DNA of 6,836 nucleotides, taken from contig JAHWHN010000133.1 of NCBI GenBank assembly GCA_019323235.1, forward strand, positions 1-6,836. The letters are read 5' to 3'. The notes below the pieces were generated by a model. That model was not told where the DNA came from. It did no database searches and saw only the letters and a program-made list of their open reading frames with translations. The stretch comes from Candidatus Woesearchaeota archaeon (GTDB lineage: Archaea > Nanobdellota > Nanobdellia > Woesearchaeales > JABIAG01). Positions 1 to 4,795 of the stretch are shown here, one piece after another. The stretch's first letter is position 1, and every line of letters begins with the position of its first letter. The position numbers were made by a program, and so were the translations under genes.

Positions 1-486
1 AGAATAGATGATCATAAACAGATTCTTTCTTATATAGATGGAGGAAGAGATTTAGACTTAGATATGACTTCTCAAGAAAAATCTCATCTGAAGGATGTTA
101 GGAATGTATGTACTTATGGGAAATTATTAACCATTTTCTTATTAATTTTAACTATTACTTTGTTAATAAAAAATAAAACAAAAAACAAAACATCAATTAA
201 CAAGATAATAAAATCTTTACTAATTCCTTCTTCTATAACTTTAATTTTATTTGTCATAATATTTACTTTTCAAAAAACCTCTTTTATAATATTTCATAAA
301 ATTTTCTTCTTAAATCAAAATTGGCAATTTCCTTATGATTCATTCTTAATAACATTATATCCAGAACAATACTTCTTTGAAATCTTCTTAATTATATTAA
401 TCAGATTTTATTTTTTTATTTTTTTAATCATATTTCTTTCAAAACTAATTTTTAATCAGAAACCCACTAAAATTACAAAAAAATAA
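1..486 (+). CDS. DUF1461 (TIGR01906-like) integral membrane protein, 5' end missing
   Basis: The reading frame is open from base 1, so the ATG at 64 is probably internal and the true start lies upstream; 161 codons are visible. Two landmarks point to the DUF1461 family as I know it. One is a polar segment around that ATG with an acidic residue followed by HLKDVRNV, like the family's 'E..H..DV' stretch. The other is the extracytoplasmic-looking segment FHKIFF-LNQNW-FPYDSFLITLYPEQYFF, which resembles the usual 'FHxxFFxxxNWxFxxxxLIxxxPExFF' pattern. Hydrophobic segments follow HLKDVRNV (bases about 120-165), then about 210-270 and 375-450, consistent with three C-terminal membrane helices; an N-terminal helix is expected in the missing part. 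The tail is Lys-rich and probably cytoplasmic. The family has no established function. Family assignment is from recalled motifs, not a search. Confidence 0.8.
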   Translation, partial: RIDDHKQILSYIDGGRDLDLDMTSQEKSHLKDVRNVCTYGKLLTIFLLILTITLLIKNKTKNKTSINKIIKSLLIPSSITLILFVIIFTFQKTSFIIFHKIFFLNQNWQFPYDSFLITLYPEQYFFEIFLIILIRFYFFIFLIIFLSKLIFNQKPTKITKK

Positions 487-487
487 C

Positions 488-500
488 AATATTTATATAC
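488..500 (+). promoter_or_regulatory. TATA-box promoter for the 544-978 gene
   Basis: TTTATATA at 492-499, just after the previous stop codon, is a good archaeal TATA box. With the 29-nt spacing measured at the 5S gene, transcription would start near 521. That gives a leader of about 23 nt containing the GAGGTG Shine-Dalgarno at 532-537. Confidence 0.65.
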
Positions 501-543
501 TTCAAACACCAAAATTGAGTATTAAACTCATGAGGTGAAACCA

Positions 544-978
544 ATGGTTGTTGAAGAAAGAAGATTCATCCCGCATTTAATCCAGAGGATGATTGAAAGA
601 AATGATGTTAAAAAGGTTGATAAAGAAAGTAAGGAAGAAAAAAACCTTTTAGACGATTTAAGAAAAGCTATAGATGATCGAGACTTAGCTAAGATAAAAA
701 AAATATTATCTAGGCTTGGAGAACTTCTAACTGAACACGCTACTTATTTATCAACATTAATTAAGTATCAAAATATTGAGATTCAAGATTATATTGATCA
801 TTTAGTTACTCTTAAATCTGAAATTTCAAAATTAGAAAGTATGGGTCTAAAAAATGATCCAGATATACAAAGACACGAAAAAATGGTGTTAGGTCATGTT
901 GATTATTTCCATAAAAAATTAAAACATAGACAATTAATGAGTGAACATTACTTAACTACTCTTAATAAAGCAGCTTAA
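544..978 (+). CDS. Small all-helical hypothetical protein (144 aa)
   Basis: I do not recognise a family. The start is placed at ATG 544 rather than the in-frame GTG at 535, because that GTG lies inside a Shine-Dalgarno, GAGGTG (532-537), correctly spaced for the ATG. The protein is highly charged and looks almost entirely alpha-helical. Residues about 20-65 are Lys/Asp/Glu-rich with coiled-coil character, and residues about 80-140 look like a long helical hairpin. The C-terminal third is rich in histidine (RHEK, GHVDYFHKKLKHRQ, SEHYL), which could bind metal or simply be amphipathic. There is no signal peptide or membrane segment, so it is probably cytoplasmic. It is monocistronic: it has its own TATA box upstream, and a hairpin plus T-tract encloses its stop codon. 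Confidence 0.8.
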   Translation: MVVEERRFIPHLIQRMIERNDVKKVDKESKEEKNLLDDLRKAIDDRDLAKIKKILSRLGELLTEHATYLSTLIKYQNIEIQDYIDHLVTLKSEISKLESMGLKNDPDIQRHEKMVLGHVDYFHKKLKHRQLMSEHYLTTLNKAA

Positions 979-999
979 ATCTGCTTTCTTTTTTATTTT
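967..999 (+). terminator. Intrinsic-terminator-like hairpin enclosing the stop codon
   Basis: AAAGCAG (967-973) and CTGCTTT (981-987) form a perfect 7-bp stem with a 7-nt loop, followed at once by CTTTTTTATTTT. The TAA stop of the helical protein (976-978) sits in the loop. The form is that of a rho-independent terminator; in archaea the T-tract alone may be enough. Confidence 0.7.
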
Positions 1000-1050
1000 A
1001 AATTTCTTATATTTTATTATGATTTTAGATTGTTTGAATAAAAAACCATA

Positions 1051-1062
1051 ACCTTTATAAAT
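1051..1062 (+). promoter_or_regulatory. TATA-box promoter of the 5S rRNA gene
   Basis: TTTATAAA at 1054-1061, preceded by AACC. Its first T is 29 nt upstream of the 5S 5' end deduced from helix I pairing. This is the best spacing ruler for the other promoters here. Confidence 0.8.
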
Positions 1063-1082
1063 GAACTCTGTTTCCTAACATA

Positions 1083-1193
1083 TAGACGGCCATAGGGACT
1101 TGGTTCACCCGTTCTCATTTCGCACACGGAAGTTAAGAAAGTCTCCGTATTGGTGTGTACTGCATTCCGCGGGAAATCCAGTAAGCTGTCTAC
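1083..1193 (+). rRNA. rrf: 5S ribosomal RNA
   Basis: This is the structural RNA of the large-subunit central protuberance. Signature stretches are GGCCATAG near the 5' end, CACCCGT, then ACACGGAAGTTAAG, and GTACTG before helix V. The fold closes. Helix I pairs TAGACGGC (1083-1090) with GCTGTCTA (1185-1192), with one G·T pair. Helix II pairs GGACTT with AAGTCT/C. Helix IV pairs TATTGG with CCAGTA. A short helix V has TTCC opposite GGAA around GCG. At about 110 nt it is roughly 10 nt shorter than typical archaeal 5S, mainly in the helix IV/V arm. It is clearly less AT-rich than its surroundings. No 16S, 23S or tRNA lies in the window, so it is unlinked at this scale. Ends are deduced from pairing and may be off by 1-3 nt. 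An overlapping ORF at 1100-1321 is spurious. Confidence 0.95.
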
Positions 1194-1207
1194 CTTTATT
1201 TTTTTCT
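1194..1207 (+). terminator. T-tract terminator of the 5S gene
   Basis: CTTTATTTTTTTCT directly follows the 3' strand of helix I. A T-rich run at the 3' end is the usual archaeal termination signal. Confidence 0.7.
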
Positions 1208-1215
1208 AAAATTTT

Positions 1216-1260
1216 AATTAAATCAGAGTTACTGATTAATTTTCAACGGTTATTAAAAAA
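1216..1260. terminator. Convergent intergenic hairpin, possible two-way terminator
   Basis: AATCAG (1221-1226) and CTGATT (1232-1237) form a 6-bp stem with a 5-nt loop; allowing one bulged A it extends through ATTA/TAAT to about 1216-1240. It lies between the 3' ends of the 5S gene and the NFACT gene. On the minus strand a TTTTTT run (complement of 1255-1260) follows the NFACT stop, before the hairpin, and could terminate that gene on its own. Confidence 0.4.
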
Positions 1261-1271
1261 TTACATTAGAA

Positions 1272-2348
1272 TTACTTTAATTCTACTTCAACAGTCATAT
1301 TCTTTTCATCAATATTTTTAATTATCTTATGACCTTTTAATTTATCTTTAATTTCTTTCCAAGTTAACTTTTTCTTAGCTTCGTTAATTTGTTTAATTAT
1401 ATCTTCAACAATTTGATAATTGTTGTAAATCAATTCTCCCTTTAATTTAGCTTCTTCAGCGTTATTCTCAAGTTTCTTAACAGCCTCAGTTTGCATCTTA
1501 ACAATTTTCTCAACTTTACTTTTCTTGTCATTAAAAGGTTTCATGATTGTTTTCTGTTCTTCTTCTTTCAATTCTTCAGTTAACATATCAGAAATTGCTT
1601 CACTAAATGTTTCAAATTTTAGTTTATTATCAGTTTCAAAAGGAACAATTCTTTCATTAAGTAATGAAGGCTTAACATCATGTTTAATTAAAGAGCTAAT
1701 CTTCTTAAACAAAGATTCCATATCTTTAACTTTCATTTCTTTGGAAATAGAATCTTTATCAAAACCTTCTAAAACAAATTCAGAATAATCTCCTCCTAAA
1801 CCCAAATCAATAGCTAAAGTCTTAACTAAACTCTTATCAGACTCTCTCAACATTTCTTTGAACTTACTTAAATTAAGATTATTTAACTCATAATCTTTTA
1901 TTGGTGGATTATAAATTTGACCAGTTATTATGTTCTTAAGTTGATCTTTATGTAATGAATTAATTATCTTATTACTTTCATCAGTTAAAATAGAATTACC
2001 TTTAGAAAATAATTCTACATATAAAAACATTTTTTGATCTCTGTTCTCTATTTCAAATTTAATTACTCTTTCAAAAGAAACTTGCTCAATACTTCTTATT
2101 CTTGCATTTTTAATGTGTTTTCTCAAAGACATACAAAATTGTTTAGGATTAATTGGTTGATCTCCTTTGAAATCAGTAAGAAATATAAAATTTTTATTTA
2201 TATGAATTATTTTCTTACCTGTATTTGGAGAATGAATTCTGATTAAAACATTGGAACTTGGTTGAAAAATTTGGTCAACCTTACTATCTTTCAAAATTTG
2301 AAATTCTTTAACTAAGTAAAAAATATCTAGTGCTGTTAATTCCTTCAT
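1272..2348 (-). CDS. NFACT-N domain protein (Rqc2/RqcH family), lacking NFACT-R
   Basis: NFACT proteins (eukaryotic NEMF/Rqc2, bacterial RqcH, archaeal homologues) bind stalled large ribosomal subunits carrying peptidyl-tRNA and recruit tRNA for C-terminal tailing. Visible domains: NFACT-N at about 1-150, with the N-terminal Asp-containing helix (TALDIFYLVKE) and PKQFCMSLRKHI followed by QVSFERVIKFEI; the helix-hairpin-helix segment with its hallmark GLGGDYSE at 183-190; one charged coiled-coil helix at about 255-325; and a short beta segment (WKEIKDKL...KNMTVEVEL) at 330-357 matching the NFACT-M region. The protein then stops. The family is usually about 550-700 residues, with a returning coiled-coil helix and an NFACT-R (DUF814) domain; neither is here, and only the 5S gene lies downstream. 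The usual Asp-Arg pair is Glu93-Arg94. ATG 2348 fits a leaderless start 30 nt from the TATA box. Confidence 0.88.
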   Translation of the reverse strand: MKELTALDIFYLVKEFQILKDSKVDQIFQPSSNVLIRIHSPNTGKKIIHINKNFIFLTDFKGDQPINPKQFCMSLRKHIKNARIRSIEQVSFERVIKFEIENRDQKMFLYVELFSKGNSILTDESNKIINSLHKDQLKNIITGQIYNPPIKDYELNNLNLSKFKEMLRESDKSLVKTLAIDLGLGGDYSEFVLEGFDKDSISKEMKVKDMESLFKKISSLIKHDVKPSLLNERIVPFETDNKLKFETFSEAISDMLTEELKEEEQKTIMKPFNDKKSKVEKIVKMQTEAVKKLENNAEEAKLKGELIYNNYQIVEDIIKQINEAKKKLTWKEIKDKLKGHKIIKNIDEKNMTVEVELK

Positions 2349-2370
2349 AATTATTTAAGAATAAATTAAC

Positions 2371-2383
2371 ATTATAAATGTTT
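2371..2383 (-). promoter_or_regulatory. TATA-box promoter of the NFACT gene (leaderless)
   Basis: On the minus strand the sequence reads AAACATTTATAAT, a BRE-like A-run plus TTTATA (2378-2373). The first T is 30 nt from the ATG, and no Shine-Dalgarno precedes the start. This predicts a transcript beginning at or within a few nt of the start codon. Confidence 0.65.
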
Positions 2384-2405
2384 CTTAAATTTGGGAAAAC
2401 ATTTA
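2375..2405. repeat. 9-bp inverted repeat spanning two divergent promoters
   Basis: TAAATGTTT (2375-2383) and AAACATTTA (2397-2405) are perfect reverse complements separated by 13 nt. Each arm is the BRE/TATA element of one of the divergent genes. The simplest reading is two identical core promoters back to back, so close that TBP/TFB could hardly occupy both at once. Confidence 0.7.
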
Positions 2406-2408
2406 AAC
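2396..2408 (+). promoter_or_regulatory. TATA-box promoter of the Cys-cluster gene (leaderless)
   Basis: AAAACATTTAAAC contains the TATA-like TTTAAA at 2402-2407. Its first T is 27 nt from ATG 2429, and there is no Shine-Dalgarno, so a leaderless transcript is predicted. The same AAACATTTA core recurs for the NFACT gene and for the gene at 5753. Confidence 0.6.
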
Positions 2409-2428
2409 AAACCTGGACTTAAAAATTA

Positions 2429-2956
2429 ATGACTGAAAAATTCACAAAAGAAGAATCATTAAATCAATATCTTGAATGCGAAAAACTTCTTGGAATATTA
2501 TTTGAAAAAAGTAAATTTTGTTATACTGAATGTGTTTCAAAATTAATTAGCAGATATCCAACAACCCAGCCAGGCAACGTAGGATGTTGTCATAATAATT
2601 TCTACATTAGTACTGATAAAGGCACTTCATTCTTAGATAAAGAAAGAGAAAGAATTTACGGACATCTTAAAAGAAATAATGAAATAATTAATGAAATGAA
2701 AAAAATTTGTGATTATCATTCTGAAAAAGGTTGTTTGACAACTACTCACAAATCTCCAAAATGTGTTTCATTTATTTGTTCTTCATATGAAAATTATTTA
2801 TTCAAAAAATACGGCATAATATATTCTTCAAATGAAATTAAGAAAACACTTCTTGAGATACTATCTGGAAAGATATCCTTAGAGGAAATTAAAACATTTC
2901 AAGATGAGCTTATAAATGATATTTCGCTTATTGAAAAAATAACTACTATAAAGTAG
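2429..2956 (+). CDS. Cysteine-cluster protein, putative metal- or Fe-S-binding (175 aa)
   Basis: I cannot name the family with certainty. The protein is soluble, with no signal peptide or membrane helix. Cysteines are grouped: C31-x3-C35 (CYTEC), C53-C54-H55 (GCCH), C94 and H97 (CDYH), C102 (GC), then C112-x4-C117 in KSPKCVSFIC; C17 stands alone. This grouping, with CxYHxxxGC followed by KSPxCxxFxC, resembles the layout of YkgJ-like 'putative zinc- or iron-chelating' Cys-cluster proteins, though spacing differs and the match is only suggestive. The stretch between clusters (62-90) and the C-terminal 60 residues are helical and charged. The start is ATG 2429, 27 nt from a TATA box and without a Shine-Dalgarno. 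The gene is divergent from NFACT, and the next gene downstream has its own promoter, so no operon partner is implied. Confidence 0.8.
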   Translation: MTEKFTKEESLNQYLECEKLLGILFEKSKFCYTECVSKLISRYPTTQPGNVGCCHNNFYISTDKGTSFLDKERERIYGHLKRNNEIINEMKKICDYHSEKGCLTTTHKSPKCVSFICSSYENYLFKKYGIIYSSNEIKKTLLEILSGKISLEEIKTFQDELINDISLIEKITTIK

Positions 2957-2957
2957 T
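2942..2957. repeat. 6-bp palindromic hairpin over the stop codon
   Basis: ACTACT (2942-2947) and AGTAGT (2952-2957) form a perfect stem with loop ATAA. The TAG stop of the Cys-cluster gene (2954-2956) lies in the 3' arm. A-runs flank it on the plus strand instead of a T-tract, so it is not a standard terminator. It ends 14 nt before the next TATA box and could be an operator-like site. Confidence 0.4.
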
Positions 2958-2966
2958 CAAAAAACA

Positions 2967-2980
2967 CAAAATTTATATAT
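2967..2980 (+). promoter_or_regulatory. TATA-box promoter of the 3001-3636 gene (leaderless)
   Basis: CAAAATTTATATAT holds TTTATATA at 2972-2979. The first T is 29 nt from ATG 3001 but only 14 nt from ATG 2986. Transcription should therefore start at about 3000-3001, which excludes the upstream ATG. Confidence 0.7.
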
Positions 2981-3000
2981 GAGTTATGCATACTTTAATT

Positions 3001-3636
3001 ATGGTTTCACAAAAGCAAAAAGATCATATGAAAGAATACATAGCAAATGATTTTACTTCTACTGGTAAATATGTTGTTGACCTTATTGGAAAGAATGGAA
3101 TTGTATTAACAAAAATTCCTCAAGATTTATTTGAAGTTCCTAAGACAATTTATATTATGACAATTGCTGATAAAAATATTGATGAAAAAATACAATTACA
3201 AAATCAAGTTCTGAAAAAGTATGATTGCTTATCTCACATATTCTATGGAAATAATAAAGATTTTCATGTAAGATTATCTGAAAGTGCTCAAAAAAGAAAA
3301 AACAAAAGTCTAAAACGTTATAGAGCACACTTAAATGAGTTATTTCATTTAAGAGATTTAGAAAAGCGAGTTTTAAACCTTCAGTCATTAGATAGTTTAA
3401 CTTATTATATGCCTGAAACAGATGCTTTACAAGAAAAATTAGTAAGATATGATGCTAAAAATGTAATCTTAGATTACTCTCACATTACTCCTGATGACAG
3501 AGCTTATAATTTTGTTGAAGAATGTGTTTCTGATGATTATAAATTATTTCGAAAACCTATTGATACTATGAAAGGACCTGGTTTCATTCATAAATCAGGA
3601 AATAGGGTGGTGTGTGCGGTTCCTAGTAATCTTTAA
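3001..3636 (+). CDS. Hypothetical protein (211 aa), unrecognised
   Basis: I do not recognise a family. The start is set at ATG 3001; the longer ORF from ATG 2986 begins too close to the TATA box to be on the transcript. The protein is soluble and mixed alpha/beta. Residues 1-60 include KYVVDLIG, GIVLTKIP and TIYIMTIAD, which look like alternating beta strands. Residues 85-125 are very basic (SAQKRKNKSLKRYRAHLNEL) and helical, as expected of a nucleic-acid-contacting or ribosome-contacting segment. Residues 153-165 (AKNVILDYSHITPDDR) look like a strand followed by an acidic loop, and the last 25 residues (GPGFIHKSGNRVVCAVP) look like a small beta hairpin. Binding is inference from composition only. 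It is monocistronic, with its own promoter, and its stop is 7 nt from the stop of the convergent membrane-protein gene. Confidence 0.8.
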   Translation: MVSQKQKDHMKEYIANDFTSTGKYVVDLIGKNGIVLTKIPQDLFEVPKTIYIMTIADKNIDEKIQLQNQVLKKYDCLSHIFYGNNKDFHVRLSESAQKRKNKSLKRYRAHLNELFHLRDLEKRVLNLQSLDSLTYYMPETDALQEKLVRYDAKNVILDYSHITPDDRAYNFVEECVSDDYKLFRKPIDTMKGPGFIHKSGNRVVCAVPSNL

Positions 3637-3643
3637 TTATTTT

Positions 3644-4267
3644 CTAAAATTTAAAATCATCATCTGAATTAGATGAAGAGCTTGTGTCATTGTCATAACC
3701 ATCAGAACTTTCATGAACAATATTTGGTGTAATTCTATCAATCATTTCAAAGAAATAATAAAACACTGGTGCAAATACCAATACTGTTAAAAAATATTTA
3801 AAAGTTAAATCTACAACACCATAAACAATTGGTGTAAAGACTAATAATACATAACTAGTTTCTCTGACTCTTCCAATAAAATGAACGAATTCCTTACCTT
3901 TAATACCTTCTATTATAATAAATAAACCATATCCAATTATAAAAATACACAAGAAAATCTTTAAAATCAAACTTCCTGAGAATCCTAAAGTCTTATCAGC
4001 AATCAAATTAACAATTAATCTAATCCAATCAATTCCTACCCACAATAATACTGCTCCATTCGTAATGGCATTACCCATGGATGTTTTATCCTTTTCTTGA
4101 AAATAATCTGTGAAAATGAAGTTAATCCATATAGGAACTAGAATCCAAAGCATATTCAGATCTCTAAATGGGAATAAGAAGAATATTCCCAGCCAGTACC
4201 ATAAATTTGTGAATAGAAAAACTATTAAAATCCAGATAAAACCAAATAATGCACCATACCAACTCAT
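3644..4267 (-). CDS. Polytopic membrane protein with acidic Ser/Asp tail (207 aa)
   Basis: I cannot name the family. Hydrophobic segments at about 7-33, 37-53, 69-89, 99-119, 137-151 and 153-174 suggest five or six membrane helices. A polar loop at 54-68 (TDYFQEKDKTSMGNA) leads into TNGAVLLWVGIDWIR, the most distinctive stretch and probably the conserved core. Trp and aromatic residues cluster in the N-terminal 50 residues. After the last helix come MIDRITPNIV and a disordered tail, 187-207, made almost only of Ser, Asp, Asn and Gly (DTSSSSNSDDDFKF). ATG 4267 is 28 nt from a TATA box with no Shine-Dalgarno, so a leaderless start is likely. The gene is divergent from the 4400 operon and convergent with the 3001 gene. 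No transporter, enzyme or sensor motif is visible. Confidence 0.8.
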   Translation of the reverse strand: MSWYGALFGFIWILIVFLFTNLWYWLGIFFLFPFRDLNMLWILVPIWINFIFTDYFQEKDKTSMGNAITNGAVLLWVGIDWIRLIVNLIADKTLGFSGSLILKIFLCIFIIGYGLFIIIEGIKGKEFVHFIGRVRETSYVLLVFTPIVYGVVDLTFKYFLTVLVFAPVFYYFFEMIDRITPNIVHESSDGYDNDTSSSSNSDDDFKF

Positions 4268-4285
4268 ATTTTGTTTATAAATTTA

Positions 4286-4300
4286 CTATTATAAATACTT
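4286..4300 (-). promoter_or_regulatory. TATA-box promoter of the membrane-protein gene (leaderless)
   Basis: The minus strand reads AAGTATTTATAATAG, with TTTATA at 4295-4290, 28 nt from ATG 4267. A second TATA-like sequence closer to the gene (complement of about 4273-4282) would put the start of transcription inside the coding region, so it is less likely to be used. Confidence 0.6.
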
Positions 4301-4301
4301 T

Positions 4302-4330
4302 ACTCCTTCATTGTTTACCACTATGGAGTG
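4302..4330. repeat. Inverted repeats between divergent promoters
   Basis: ACTCC (4302-4306) pairs with GGAGT (4325-4329) across 18 nt, and CACT (4319-4322) pairs with AGTG (4327-4330). They lie midway between the two divergent TATA boxes, where a shared regulator could bind. The arms are short enough to be chance. Confidence 0.3.
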
Positions 4331-4339
4331 ATGAAAAAA

Positions 4340-4356
4340 GCGAAAAATTTATAAGT
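4340..4356 (+). promoter_or_regulatory. BRE/TATA promoter of the 4400-5674 operon
   Basis: GCGAAAAATTTATAAG combines a BRE-like GCGAAAAA with TTTATAAG at 4348-4355. Predicted transcription start is near 4377, giving a leader of about 23 nt that carries GGAGGT at 4390-4395. Confidence 0.7.
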
Positions 4357-4399
4357 AGTCTTTTCTTTCTAAAGTTAATAAATCTAAATGGAGGTAATA

Positions 4400-4765
4400 A
4401 TGGAACAAAATAATATAACAAATTTTTATGCGAAAGCAATTAAAGCAAGAGCAGAAGAGGGAAAAATTGTCAGCCCTTCAACTTTAGAAATACTAAAAAG
4501 ACAAATCTCTTTGGTGGAAGCAGGATATTCAGTAATGAGTAATTTTTATGAATCAGATATTGTAAATGTACCTAATAAATTAAGAGTAATTCAAGAATTA
4601 GCAGTAATTCAAGGTTATTCTCCAAAAATTGAAATGTCTCAAGTAGTAGCAAGTGATTTTACAGTACAACTTAATCAATATAGTGTATTTGCAAAAAAAA
4701 GTGATGATGAAATTGAAGTTGGAAGTGAACAAGATTCAGAAGGTTTAATTAAATTACTAAACTAA
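4400..4765 (+). CDS. Small hypothetical protein (121 aa), first gene of an operon
   Basis: I do not recognise a family. The start is placed at ATG 4400, because the in-frame ATG at 4388 overlaps the Shine-Dalgarno GGAGGT (4390-4395) that serves the second ATG. The protein has no signal peptide or membrane helix. Residues 1-45 look like two amphipathic helices (NNITNFYAKAIKARAEEG, then SPSTLEILKRQISLVEAG). Residues 60-75 form another helix (PNKLRVIQELAVIQG), residues 80-100 are more strand-like (IEMSQVVASDFTVQLNQYSVF), and the last 20 residues form an acidic tail (DDEIEVGSEQDSEG) ending in IKLLN. A metallopeptidase gene follows 30 nt downstream with its own Shine-Dalgarno and no convincing promoter between, so the two are probably co-transcribed. 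An inhibitor, adaptor or substrate role for the peptidase is possible but is only a guess from gene order. Confidence 0.78.
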   Translation: MEQNNITNFYAKAIKARAEEGKIVSPSTLEILKRQISLVEAGYSVMSNFYESDIVNVPNKLRVIQELAVIQGYSPKIEMSQVVASDFTVQLNQYSVFAKKSDDEIEVGSEQDSEGLIKLLN

Positions 4766-4795
4766 TCTAAGTAAGGATTTGATAGAGGTGTTTAA

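Noticed and set aside
516..534. Hairpin TGAGT/ACTCA and palindrome CTCATGAG near the Shine-Dalgarno of the 544 gene, considered as a riboswitch-like element
   Set aside because: The predicted transcript starts near 521, inside the hairpin, so the structure would not be fully present in the RNA.
1100..1321. Plus-strand ORF of 73 codons
   Set aside because: It overlaps the 5S rRNA gene and the NFACT 3' end, has no Shine-Dalgarno, and is explained by the RNA gene.
1525..1788. Plus-strand ORF inside the NFACT gene
   Set aside because: It is antisense to a well-supported coding region, with no promoter or Shine-Dalgarno.
2034..2246. Plus-strand ORF inside the NFACT-N domain
   Set aside because: Antisense shadow of the conserved domain.
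3155..3388. Minus-strand ORF inside the 3001-3636 gene
   Set aside because: Antisense shadow; the plus-strand frame has a clear promoter and a complete product.
4328..4334. GTGATGA, a match to the C box of a C/D guide RNA
   Set aside because: No D box (CTGA) or second pair of boxes follows at suitable spacing; it lies in a promoter region.
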